DNA of 64,000 nucleotides from contig NZ_JAGMUJ010000072.1 of the NCBI RefSeq assembly GCF_019049255.1, positions 124,001 to 188,000 of the forward strand, read 5' to 3'. Shown here in pieces: positions 16,275 to 23,643 of this stretch. The position numbers and the translations under genes were made by a program. This DNA is from Streptomyces sp. AC558_RSS880. Lineage in GTDB: Bacteria; Actinomycetota; Actinomycetes; Streptomycetales; Streptomycetaceae. Positions within the stretch are counted from its first letter, which is position 1, and the number at the start of each line of letters is the position of its first letter. Below the pieces are notes generated by a model that made no database searches, was not told the DNA's origin, and was given only the letters and a program-made list of their open reading frames with translations.

Positions 16275-16892
16275 GTGCTCGACGCCGACTTCTTCCGCCG
16301 TTGGATGACGGCCGCCGCCGCGTCCGTGGACCGCGAGGCGGCGCGGCTCACCGCGCTCGACTCGCCGATCGGGGACGCCGATCACGGCAGCAACCTCCAG
16401 CGCGGGTTCCGGGCGGTGAGGGACGCGCTGGACAAGGAGCCGCCCGCCACTCCCGGGGCGGTGCTGGTCCAGGCCGGGCGGCTGCTCATCTCGACCGTGG
16501 GCGGCGCGTCCGGTCCGCTGTACGGAACGCTGCTGCGCCGCACCGGCAAGGCGCTCGGCGACGCCGCCGAGGTGGACGGGCGGCAGCTGGCCGAGGCGCT
16601 GCGCGCCGGGGTGGACGCGGTGCGGCAGCTCGGTGGTGCCGCACCGGGCGACAAGACGATGATCGACGCGCTGGTGCCCGCGGTGGACGCCCTCGGTGAC
16701 TCCTTCGCCGCCGCGCGCGACGCCGCCGAGGCGGGTGCCGTGGCGACGACGCCGCTGCGGGCGCGCAAGGGCAGGGCCAGTTATCTGGGTGAGCGCAGCA
16801 TCGGGCACCAGGATCCGGGGGCCACGTCGGCGGCGCTGCTGATCGCCGGGCTCGTGACGGCCGAGGCGGACGCGGAGGCCGACGGTGAGTGA
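16275..16892 (+). CDS. dhaL: Dihydroxyacetone kinase ADP-binding subunit DhaL
   Basis: All-helical nucleotide subunit (205 aa) that holds ADP and passes phosphate from DhaM to dihydroxyacetone bound on DhaK. The Mg-binding aspartates are in LDSPIGDADHGSNLQRGF near the N-terminus, and the GASGPLYGTLL and GARPGDKTM-like GAAPGDKTMID segments are present. GTG 16275 follows AAGGAG. The end overlaps dhaM by eight bases, indicating translational coupling. Confidence 0.96.
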   Translation: MLDADFFRRWMTAAAASVDREAARLTALDSPIGDADHGSNLQRGFRAVRDALDKEPPATPGAVLVQAGRLLISTVGGASGPLYGTLLRRTGKALGDAAEVDGRQLAEALRAGVDAVRQLGGAAPGDKTMIDALVPAVDALGDSFAAARDAAEAGAVATTPLRARKGRASYLGERSIGHQDPGATSAALLIAGLVTAEADAEADGE

Positions 16893-17295
16893 CGAGAAGC
16901 TGGTGGGGATCGTGCTGGTGTCGCACAGCGCGGCGGTGGCCGCGTCGGTGGCGGAGCTGGCGAAGGGTCTGGCGGGCGCCGGCGGGGCGGTTCCCGTCGC
17001 ACCGGCGGGCGGCACCGAGGGCGGTGGGATCGGCACGAGCGCCGAACTGATCGCCGCGGCGGCCGCGTCCGTCGACCGCGGGGCGGGGGTGGCCGTGCTG
17101 ACCGATCTGGGCAGCGCGGTGCTCACCGTGAAGGCGCTGCTCGCCGAGGGCGACGAACTCCCCGAGCGGACCAGGCTGGTGGACGCGCCGTTCGTGGAGG
17201 GCGCGGTGGCCGCGGTGGTCACGGCCTCCACGGGGGCGGACCTGGCGGCGGTGGAGGCGGCGGCCGTCGAGGCGTACACGTACCGGAAGGTGTGA
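16885..17295 (+). CDS. dhaM: PTS-dependent dihydroxyacetone kinase phosphotransferase subunit DhaM
   Basis: Protein of 136 aa made of a single mannose-type EIIA domain. The phospho-accepting histidine lies in IVLVSHSAAVA near residue 14, and GGTEGGGIGTS and the DLGSAVLTVKA segments follow. It lacks the HPr and EI-like domains fused to the E. coli protein, so general EI and HPr encoded elsewhere would supply the phosphate. It starts at a GTG inside the end of dhaL and closes the operon. Confidence 0.94.
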   Translation: MSDEKLVGIVLVSHSAAVAASVAELAKGLAGAGGAVPVAPAGGTEGGGIGTSAELIAAAAASVDRGAGVAVLTDLGSAVLTVKALLAEGDELPERTRLVDAPFVEGAVAAVVTASTGADLAAVEAAAVEAYTYRKV

Positions 17296-17322
17296 GGAGG
17301 GCGGTGGTGTCGCCCGGCCGGT

Positions 17323-18156
17323 TCAGTCGTCGGCGTCGACGAACCGCCGGGCCAGCCGCTCCCCTGCCGTCACCGCGGCCGTGTGGTCCTCGATGGGGGT
17401 CACCCGGCTGTCCCGGAACACGATGTAGGTGACGCCGGAGGGTGTGCCGCCGGCGCGCGGGTCGGGGTCGATGCCGAGCGACTCGGCCGTGGCGTAGGAC
17501 GCCTCGCCGATGATGTCGGCGGGGCCGGTGTCGCCGACGACCGCGTACCGCACGCGGTCGCGGTACACCACCGCCACGACCGATCCGCCGCGCACGCCGT
17601 GGGACCGGTGGTTCCACACGGCGCTGGGCGCGGGCACCACCACGTAGGGGGTCTCCTCGGAGCTCAGCGGACGGCCGTCGGACTGGGCGAAGGCCGTGGA
17701 CGCCAAGAAGTACGGGTCGGTGCGGGCGTTGCAGCGGGGGCCGGGGCGGCCGTCGCAGTCGATGTCCATGTCGGCCTTCCAGAACACGGCGTCGCGGGTG
17801 CCGCACACCGGGACGGTGGCCTTGGCGCCGTGGTCCTCGCGGTAGCGGCCGTGGGAGACGGGGGCGCAGGTGCGCACCTTGGCCAGCAGGTCGGCGGCGG
17901 AGACGGGGGCCGTGCGCCGTACGGGCGGTTCGGTAGGCGCCTCGGCCGGCACATCGGTGGCGGAGACGGAGGGCGTACGCCGTACGGCCGGTTCGGTACG
18001 CGCCTCGGCCGGCACTCCGGCGGCGGGCGCCGGGGCCGTGCGCCGTACGGCCGGTTCGGTACGGGGCTGGGGCACGGTGGTGGGGGGAGCCGAGGGGGCC
18101 AGCAGGGCGACACCGGCCATGGCCAGGGTGAGCGACTGGACACGGGACACGATCAA
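17323..18156 (-). CDS. Secreted GH75 chitosanase
   Basis: Exported endo-chitosanase of about 277 aa. A short signal peptide (VSRVQSLTLAMAGVALLAPSA) is followed by a Pro/Ala-rich linker made of three 21-residue repeats (residues 32-94), then the catalytic domain with AVFWKADMDIDCDGRPGPRC, TDPYF and YAVVGDTGPADIIGEASYA, characteristic of family 75. The conserved acidic residues of the DMDID segment and the D/E of GDTGP..IGE are the likely catalytic pair. The start is TTG 18156, with GTG 18150 as an alternative after GAGAGG. It is transcribed toward the dha operon; their ends are 27 bp apart. Confidence 0.86.
   Translation of the reverse strand: MIVSRVQSLTLAMAGVALLAPSAPPTTVPQPRTEPAVRRTAPAPAAGVPAEARTEPAVRRTPSVSATDVPAEAPTEPPVRRTAPVSAADLLAKVRTCAPVSHGRYREDHGAKATVPVCGTRDAVFWKADMDIDCDGRPGPRCNARTDPYFLASTAFAQSDGRPLSSEETPYVVVPAPSAVWNHRSHGVRGGSVVAVVYRDRVRYAVVGDTGPADIIGEASYATAESLGIDPDPRAGGTPSGVTYIVFRDSRVTPIEDHTAAVTAGERLARRFVDADD
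17875..18063 (-). repeat. Three tandem 63-bp (21-aa) repeats in the chitosanase linker
   Basis: Three in-frame repeats of 21 codons beginning RTEPAVRRT, RTEPAVRRT and PTEPPVRRT. The marker CGCCGTACGG recurs at exact 63-bp spacing (17915, 17978, 18041). The repeat forms the Pro/Ala-rich linker between signal peptide and catalytic domain. Confidence 0.9.
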
Positions 18157-18540
18157 GGGGGCCTCTCGTCGGGGTCACGGGCGCGCACTCACGGGCACTT
18201 TGCACCATTTCGCCCCGATATGGTGACGCGGCGGCCCCGACAGGGCCGGACGGTGCACGATCGCACCAGTGACCACGACAAGGGGCCGGGGCCCGAGTCC
18301 GGTCGACCCGGGCCGTCCGGCCACCCGCGCCGGCGCGGGATCTGCGACGACAGCGGTCCGCGCCACGGACCCGAACTCCCTTCCACCGAAGGGTGGTTCG
18401 ACCCGTTCGGACATCAGCATACGTAACGCGCGCGCACACTTCCCCACCCCTCGTCCTCTTGATGTGACCGCGTCAGCCTGGTCATATTGGTACGGACCAT
18501 TGTCCGAGCGTTCCCCTGTGCCGCTCCGGGAGGCAGAGTC
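18157..18540. other. Divergent intergenic region, chitosanase / FN3 lipoprotein
   Basis: About 384 bases that contain the promoters of two divergent secreted-protein genes. No gene was supportable. The stretch around 18475-18500 is relatively AT-rich (GGTCATATTGGTACGG) and may hold the promoter of the FN3 lipoprotein; no operator was recognised. Confidence 0.4.
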
Positions 18541-19542
18541 GTGCGTGGCGTTCCCCCAGCCGTGTCCCCGCGTCGCCTTCTCGCGCTCGGCGGGATCCTC
18601 CTGCTGCTCGCCTCCTGCCGATGGGGAGGAGCGCACGACGACGGCGGTGGTGGACGGCCACCCGGAGCACCGACCGGTGTCACGGCCGAGGCGGGCAGTG
18701 CCACCAGCGTGCATGTCATGTGGAACGCGGTCGCCGCCGCCGACGCCGAGGTGAGCCACTACGAGGTGTACCGGGGCACCACAAAGGTGAAAGAAGTGCC
18801 CGGTGCCGAGCACATGGTGGACATCACCAGGCTCCGGCCCGCGACCACCTATGTGTTCACGGTGCGGGCCCGGGACGCGGACGGGCGGCTCGGGCCGCGC
18901 AGCCGGGAGGTCCGGGCGACGACACCCGGGGCGGCCACGGCCGACGACACCGCTCCCACCCGTCCGGCGGAGCTTCGCGGCCGGACCGCCGGCAGCCGGG
19001 CGGCCCAGTTGTCGTGGTCCGCCTCGGAGGACGACCGAGGTGTGGTGTCGTACAACGTCTATCAGGGCGGAACGAAGATCCACAGTGTGGGCGGGAACCA
19101 GACGGCCACCGTGGTGACGGGGCTGCGGCCGGGCACCCGCTACTCCTTCACGGTCCGGGCCCGGGACGCGGCCGACAACCTCTCCCCGGCCGGCGCCACC
19201 GTCCGCCTCACCACCGCGGGCAGCGCGGACGGCCCGGCCGGCGCCCCCACCGGTTTCCGGGCCACGAGCGAGCGGTCCGACGGCGCCTACCACATCGTCC
19301 TGCACTGGGTGCCGCCGCGCGTCGACGGGGTGATCACCGAGTACGAGGTGCGCCTGGACGGCCGTGTCGCCACCTCGCTCGTCTACGGCGGTGACGCACC
19401 GCGCGACCGGGCGACGTACCGCTTCTACGCCGGCCGGGAGGCCGGGGTCGCCCACCGGGTGCGGATCCGGGCGATGCTGCCGGACGGGACCTGGGGCGGC
19501 TTCTCGGCCGAGCGCACGGTGACGACGGGCACCGGGCGCTGA
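18541..19542 (+). CDS. Fibronectin type III domain lipoprotein
   Basis: Exported lipoprotein of 333 aa. Signal peptide with hydrophobic core LLALGGILLLLASC, lipidation at Cys26. The mature part carries three FN3 domains (about residues 42-133, 140-230 and 235-330), each with the Leu/Trp core and the RPGTRYSFTVRARDAA-type F-strand; the third is more divergent. GTG 18541 was chosen because a GGGAGG site lies eight bases upstream; the longer reading has no ribosome site. No catalytic domain is present. FN3 modules are often spacers in Streptomyces chitin- or cellulose-degrading enzymes, so a surface-binding role beside the divergent chitosanase is possible but unproven. Confidence 0.85.
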   Translation: MRGVPPAVSPRRLLALGGILLLLASCRWGGAHDDGGGGRPPGAPTGVTAEAGSATSVHVMWNAVAAADAEVSHYEVYRGTTKVKEVPGAEHMVDITRLRPATTYVFTVRARDADGRLGPRSREVRATTPGAATADDTAPTRPAELRGRTAGSRAAQLSWSASEDDRGVVSYNVYQGGTKIHSVGGNQTATVVTGLRPGTRYSFTVRARDAADNLSPAGATVRLTTAGSADGPAGAPTGFRATSERSDGAYHIVLHWVPPRVDGVITEYEVRLDGRVATSLVYGGDAPRDRATYRFYAGREAGVAHRVRIRAMLPDGTWGGFSAERTVTTGTGR

Positions 19543-19710
19543 CCCGGCCCCCGGGTCGGCCGCCCGGAGGAAGCCGTCACCTGCCCGGATGCCGCCGGAG
19601 TGCGCGCCGGTCCGGCGGCCCGTTGGCTTGCCTCGTGGCAGCACGGGCGCTCCCCGACCTCGGCGGCGCAAGGGATGTACCGCCGGCCGTGCCGCCGGAA
19701 AGCAGCCGAC

Positions 19711-20238
19711 ATGCGCAACTCGAAGCCACTGCTCCGCTCCGGCCCGGTCGCGGCTGCCGCCGCACTCGCGCTGGGCCTGGCCGGGCCGGCCGCCGCGGCC
19801 GGGATCTCCGTCAGCACCACCGGCTCGACGGTCTCGGTGAGCACCAGTGCGTGCACCCAGGTCAACGGCCACTGGGGCACCGCCTCGCTGCTCAGCAGCG
19901 GCCAGACGAGCTTCTCGCAGGGCCGTCAGGTGGCGCTGTCGGGGAGCGGTTCGGGACAGTCCGCCGCCTGGTCCAACGTCGGTCCGGGCACGTACACGGT
20001 GATCGTGGTGTGCTCGAACGGCACCACCGCGGGCACGCAGTCCGTCGTCGTCTCCACGGCTCCCAGCCCGTCGGCGTCGCCCACGGCCTCGCCGTCCCGC
20101 GGGGTGATGGGCGGTATCGGCGGCGGCTCGACGGACTACGGCACGGTCACGCTGGTGGCGGGCAGCACACTGGTCGGCATGGGGATCGCCGCCACGGCCT
20201 GGTACCTGCGCCGCCGCAGCACCCCGCGCCACTTCTAG
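19711..20238 (+). CDS. Small secreted membrane-anchored protein
   Basis: Unrecognised exported protein of 175 aa. Cleavable signal peptide (VAAAAALALGLAGPAAAAG), a Ser/Thr/Gly-rich extracellular part with two cysteines (ACTQ and VVCSN) that could pair, a Ser/Pro linker (SPSASPTASPSRG), then one transmembrane helix (TVTLVAGSTLVGMGIAATAWYL) and a basic tail RRRSTPRHF. This layout is that of a surface protein held by a C-terminal anchor; no LPxTG or LAxTG sortase motif is seen. ATG 19711 follows GGAAAG. Function is unknown. Confidence 0.75.
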   Translation: MRNSKPLLRSGPVAAAAALALGLAGPAAAAGISVSTTGSTVSVSTSACTQVNGHWGTASLLSSGQTSFSQGRQVALSGSGSGQSAAWSNVGPGTYTVIVVCSNGTTAGTQSVVVSTAPSPSASPTASPSRGVMGGIGGGSTDYGTVTLVAGSTLVGMGIAATAWYLRRRSTPRHF

Positions 20239-20244
20239 ACCCGG

Positions 20245-20290
20245 CGCCGGCCGCCGTCACGTCCGACGCGCTCCGGGCGGGCGGCCGGCG
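20245..20290. terminator. Hairpin terminator between convergent genes
   Basis: Perfect 11-bp arms (CGCCGGCCGCC / GGCGGCCGGCG) around a 24-base loop, between the anchored-protein gene and the convergent padR gene. Confidence 0.5.
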
Positions 20291-20306
20291 TCGACCCGGC
20301 ACGGTG

Positions 20307-20882
20307 TCACGCCTCCCGCGCGCCCGGGCCCTCGGGTGCGCCGGCGTCCGGCAGCCGGGCGAACTCCGCCAGCGCGTGGTCGAGCCACTGGGTCCAGAAG
20401 GTCTCCAGGTCGATGCCGGCCCGCAGCACCAGATGCCGCAGCCGGTCCTCCGGCCCGTCCTTGCCGGGCGGGAAGTCGCGCTGCTCGATCTCCCGGTACT
20501 CCGCCAACTGCCGCTCGTGCAGCTCCCGGTGGCGCCGCAGGTCGGCCGCCAGGCCCGCGGTGCCCACCACGGCCGCCGCCCTCAGCCGCAGCAGCATCAC
20601 GTCGCGGTGCGGCTTGGGGTCCTGGGACGCGGAGGTCCAGCGGGCCAGTTCCGCGCGCCCCGCCGGCAGGACCTCGTACGCCTTCTTCTGCCCCCGGGCC
20701 GGCTGCTCGGCGGGAAGGGCCCTGATCAGGCCCTCGGCCTCCAGTTTTCCCAGCTCGCGATAGATCTGCTGGTGCGTCGCGGACCAGAAGTAGCCGATCG
20801 ACCGGTCGAACCGGCGGGTCAGCTCCAGCCCCGACGACGGCTTCTCGAGCAGGGCGGTGAGGATCGCGTGCGGGAGTGACAT
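20307..20882 (-). CDS. PadR family transcriptional regulator
   Basis: DNA-binding protein of 191 aa with the N-terminal PadR winged helix (MSLPHAILTALLEKPSSGLEL, FWSATHQQIYRELGKLEAEGLI) and a C-terminal helical dimerization region, the Vir-like PadR-s2 layout. It is encoded 31 bp downstream of fadH on the same strand, probably in one transcript. A perfect 20-bp palindrome upstream of fadH is the likely operator, suggesting autoregulation of the fadH-padR unit. The signal may be an acyl or aromatic compound, which is inference only. Confidence 0.88.
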   Translation of the reverse strand: MSLPHAILTALLEKPSSGLELTRRFDRSIGYFWSATHQQIYRELGKLEAEGLIRALPAEQPARGQKKAYEVLPAGRAELARWTSASQDPKPHRDVMLLRLRAAAVVGTAGLAADLRRHRELHERQLAEYREIEQRDFPPGKDGPEDRLRHLVLRAGIDLETFWTQWLDHALAEFARLPDAGAPEGPGAREA

Positions 20883-20913
20883 GGGCTCATCCTAGGGACG
20901 GGCCGCGCCCGGC

Positions 20914-22929
20914 CTACAGCGCCGCCGCCAGCTCGGTGCCCTGCTTGATGGCGCGCTTGGCGTCCAGTTCGGCGGCCACGTCGGCGCCGCCGATCAGGTG
21001 GACGGCGCGGCCGGCGGCGACCAGTTCCTCGTAGAGGTCGCGGCGCGGTTCCTGACCGGTGCACAGGACGACGGTGTCGACCTCCAGGACGGTGCTCTCG
21101 CCGTCGATGGTGACGTGCAGTCCGGCGTCGTCGATCCGGTCGTAGCGCACGCCCGGGACCATGGTGACGCCGCGGTGCTTGAGTTCGGTGCGGTGGATCC
21201 AGCCGGTGGTCTTGCCGAGGCCGGCGCCGACCTTGGACGTCTTGCGCTGCAGCAGGTGGACGGTGCGCGGCGGGGCGGTGCGCTCGGGTGCGGCGAGGCC
21301 GCCGGGGGCGCGGTAGTCGAGGTCGACGCCCCACTGGCGGAAGTACGTCTCGGGGTTCTCGTGCGCCTTGTCGCCGCCGTCGGTGAGGAACTCGGCGACG
21401 TCGAAGCCGATGCCGCCCGCGCCGAGGACCGCGACCCGGTCGCCGACGGGAGCGCCGTCGCGGAGGACGTCGAGGTAGCCGAGGACGCTCGGGTGGTCGA
21501 TGCCGGGGATGTCGGGGACGCGCGGGGTGACGCCGGTGGCGACGACGACCTCGTCGTGGCCGGCCACGGCGTCGGCGGTGACGCGCGTGTCCAGGCGTAC
21601 GTCGACGGCCAGTTCGGCGAGGCGGGTGCGGAAGTAGCGCAGGGTCTCGTCGAACTCCTGCTTGCCGGGAACCTTGCGGGCCACGTTGAGCTGGCCGCCG
21701 ATCTCGCTCGCGGCGTCGAACAGGGTGACGTCGTGGCCGCGTTCGGCGGCGCTCACCGCGCAGGCGAGGCCGGCCGGTCCTGCGCCGACGACGGCGACGC
21801 GCTTGCGGCGGCGGGTCGGGGAGAGCACCAGCTCGGTCTCGTGGCAGGCGCGCGGGTTGACCAGGCAGGAGGTGATCTGCCCGCTGAAGGTGTGGTCGAG
21901 GCAGGCCTGGTTGCAGCCGATGCAGGTGTTGATCGCCTCGGGCCGGCCGTCCGCGGCCTTGGCGACGAAGTCGGGGTCGGCGAGCATCGGGCGGGCCATG
22001 GACACCATGTCCGCGCAGCCCTCGGCGAGCAACTGCTCGGCGAGCTCGGGGGTGTTGATGCGGTTGGTGGTGACCAGCGGCACCGACACCTCGCCCATGA
22101 GGCGCTTGGTGACCCAGGTGTAGGCGCCGCGCGGCACGGAGGTGGCGATGGTGGGGATGCGGGCCTCGTGCCAGCCGATGCCGGTGTTGATGATCGTGGC
22201 GCCGGCCTCCTCGACGGCCCTGGCCAGGGTGATCACCTCGTCCAGGGTGGAGCCGCCGGGCACCAGGTCGAGCATGGAGAGCCGGTAGATGAGAATGAAG
22301 TCCTCGCCGACCGCCTCGCGCACCCGGCGGACGATCTCGACGGGGAAGCGCATGCGGTTCTCGTACGAGCCGCCCCAGCGGTCGGTGCGGTAGTTGGTCT
22401 GTGTCGCGGTGAACTCGTTGATCAGGTAGCCCTCGGAGCCCATGATCTCGACGCCGTCGTAGCCGGCCCGCCGGGCGAGGCGCGCGGCGCGGGCGTAGTC
22501 GTCGACGGTGCGCTCGACCTCGGCGTCGGTGAGCTCGCGGGGCGGGAAGGGGCTGATCGGCGCCTGCACGGGGCTGGGGGCGACCAGGTCCCGGTGGTAG
22601 GCGTACCGGCCGAAGTGCAGGATCTGCATCGCGATGCGTCCGCCCTCGCGGTGCACCGCGTCGGTGACGGTCCGGTGCTGCTGCGCCTCGGCCTCGGTGG
22701 TGAGCTTCGCGCCGCCCTCGTAGGGCCGCCCCTCGTCGTTGGGGGCGATGCCGCCGGTGACGATGAGGCCGACCCCGCCGCGGGCGCGGGCGGCGTAGAA
22801 CTCGGCCATGCGGGAGAAGCCGCTCTCGGCCTCCTCCAGGCCCACGTGCATGGAGCCCATGAGGACCCGGTTGGGCAGGGTGGTGAAGCCCAGGTCGAGT
22901 GGGGTCAACAGGTGGGGGTAACGGCTCAT
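20914..22929 (-). CDS. fadH: NADPH-dependent 2,4-dienoyl-CoA reductase (FadH)
   Basis: Flavoenzyme of 671 aa, the usual FadH length, that reduces 2,4-dienoyl-CoA esters from unsaturated fatty acid breakdown. The N-terminal old-yellow-enzyme barrel (about 1-360) contains PNRVLMGSMHVGL and GYDGVEIMGSEGYLINEF. The 4Fe-4S cysteines are in CIGCNQAC and the downstream SCLVNP. The C-terminal half has the FAD-binding VVGAGPAGLACA and NAD-binding VLGAGGIGFDVAEFL. ATG 22929 follows GGAGG. A 20-bp palindrome lies about 54 bp upstream of the start codon, and a padR gene follows. Confidence 0.95.
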   Translation of the reverse strand: MSRYPHLLTPLDLGFTTLPNRVLMGSMHVGLEEAESGFSRMAEFYAARARGGVGLIVTGGIAPNDEGRPYEGGAKLTTEAEAQQHRTVTDAVHREGGRIAMQILHFGRYAYHRDLVAPSPVQAPISPFPPRELTDAEVERTVDDYARAARLARRAGYDGVEIMGSEGYLINEFTATQTNYRTDRWGGSYENRMRFPVEIVRRVREAVGEDFILIYRLSMLDLVPGGSTLDEVITLARAVEEAGATIINTGIGWHEARIPTIATSVPRGAYTWVTKRLMGEVSVPLVTTNRINTPELAEQLLAEGCADMVSMARPMLADPDFVAKAADGRPEAINTCIGCNQACLDHTFSGQITSCLVNPRACHETELVLSPTRRRKRVAVVGAGPAGLACAVSAAERGHDVTLFDAASEIGGQLNVARKVPGKQEFDETLRYFRTRLAELAVDVRLDTRVTADAVAGHDEVVVATGVTPRVPDIPGIDHPSVLGYLDVLRDGAPVGDRVAVLGAGGIGFDVAEFLTDGGDKAHENPETYFRQWGVDLDYRAPGGLAAPERTAPPRTVHLLQRKTSKVGAGLGKTTGWIHRTELKHRGVTMVPGVRYDRIDDAGLHVTIDGESTVLEVDTVVLCTGQEPRRDLYEELVAAGRAVHLIGGADVAAELDAKRAIKQGTELAAAL

Positions 22930-22982
22930 CGGGCCCTCCGTGCGCGGTGTCGTGCCTGTAGTTGTAAGGCACGCGCACCGCC

Positions 22983-23002
22983 TTATGCAACTAGTTGCAT
23001 AA
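22983..23002. promoter_or_regulatory. Perfect 20-bp palindrome, probable PadR operator for fadH-padR
   Basis: TTATGCAACTAGTTGCATAA is a perfect palindrome in the promoter region of fadH. A degraded half-copy (TAGTTGTAAGG) follows closer to the gene at about 22959-22969. The CAACnnGTTG centre is shared with the inverted repeat in front of the other PadR-linked gene at 37716-37733. Confidence 0.75.
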
Positions 23003-23031
23003 GAGACGGAGGGCACACGGGACCAGGAGCG

Positions 23032-23403
23032 TCACCGGCTTTCGAGGCGTACGTGCAGCTCCTCCTCCTGGTCGCCGGGGACCGTGCTCAGGTCGTGCAC
23101 CGTGAACAGGGAGCCCAGGGTGGTACGGAACCGGTCGATCGCCCAGTAGCCGCCGTGCGCGTCGGCGTCGACCGACGCGGCCAGCCGGGCCCCGGGCCGG
23201 GCGCCCTCGTGCGCGTCGGCGACGTCGAAGGTGCCGAGCCAGACCGTCGGGCGGGTCTCGGAGAACTCCTCCGGCACGTCGTCGGAGCACCGGTCGGACG
23301 TGAAGCACGCGCACAGCGTGTCGAACACGATCCGGGCGTCGTCCTTGCTGCATCCGCTGATCTCGACCGAGACGGATTCCGGGTGCGGTCGCTCACTGCC
23401 CAT
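23032..23403 (-). CDS. Conserved small protein of unknown function
   Basis: Soluble protein of 123 aa, acidic, with two cysteines (CACFTSDRC) and an additional ISGCSKDD segment; no signal peptide or membrane segment. I do not recognise the family. The body has alternating short strands (SVSVEISGC, PTVWLGTFDV, ARLAASVDADAHGGYWAIDRF, LGSLFTVHDLS), suggesting a small alpha/beta fold. ATG 23403 follows GAGGAGCG; the longer in-frame reading lacks a ribosome site. It sits alone between the leftward fadH unit and the rightward phosphatase. Confidence 0.7.
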   Translation of the reverse strand: MGSERPHPESVSVEISGCSKDDARIVFDTLCACFTSDRCSDDVPEEFSETRPTVWLGTFDVADAHEGARPGARLAASVDADAHGGYWAIDRFRTTLGSLFTVHDLSTVPGDQEEELHVRLESR

Positions 23404-23643
23404 CGTGATCGCTCCTCTCGTGGCCACGCCGTCCCCGCCCCTCACTCAGCAAAGCACCACCCGCCGAAGAGCACTACCCGCGCGCCGCCGCGGTGCCGAC
23501 TTCGCGGGGCGCCCGCCCCGATGGTGGGGGAAGCTGGAACCGGACGGCAGGAGCGGCGGAGAATCAGCCCCGCGCGCGGTAGAACAAGGGGTGTCGGCAC
23601 GGTGAAGACGTGCCGTGGGAATCAGGCGAAGGCGGGGCGTGCG

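Noticed and set aside
20998..23640. Long plus-strand frame running into the PP2C phosphatase
   Set aside because: The first half is antisense to fadH and has no recognisable domain; only the part from 23644 is the real gene, so this is not a fusion.
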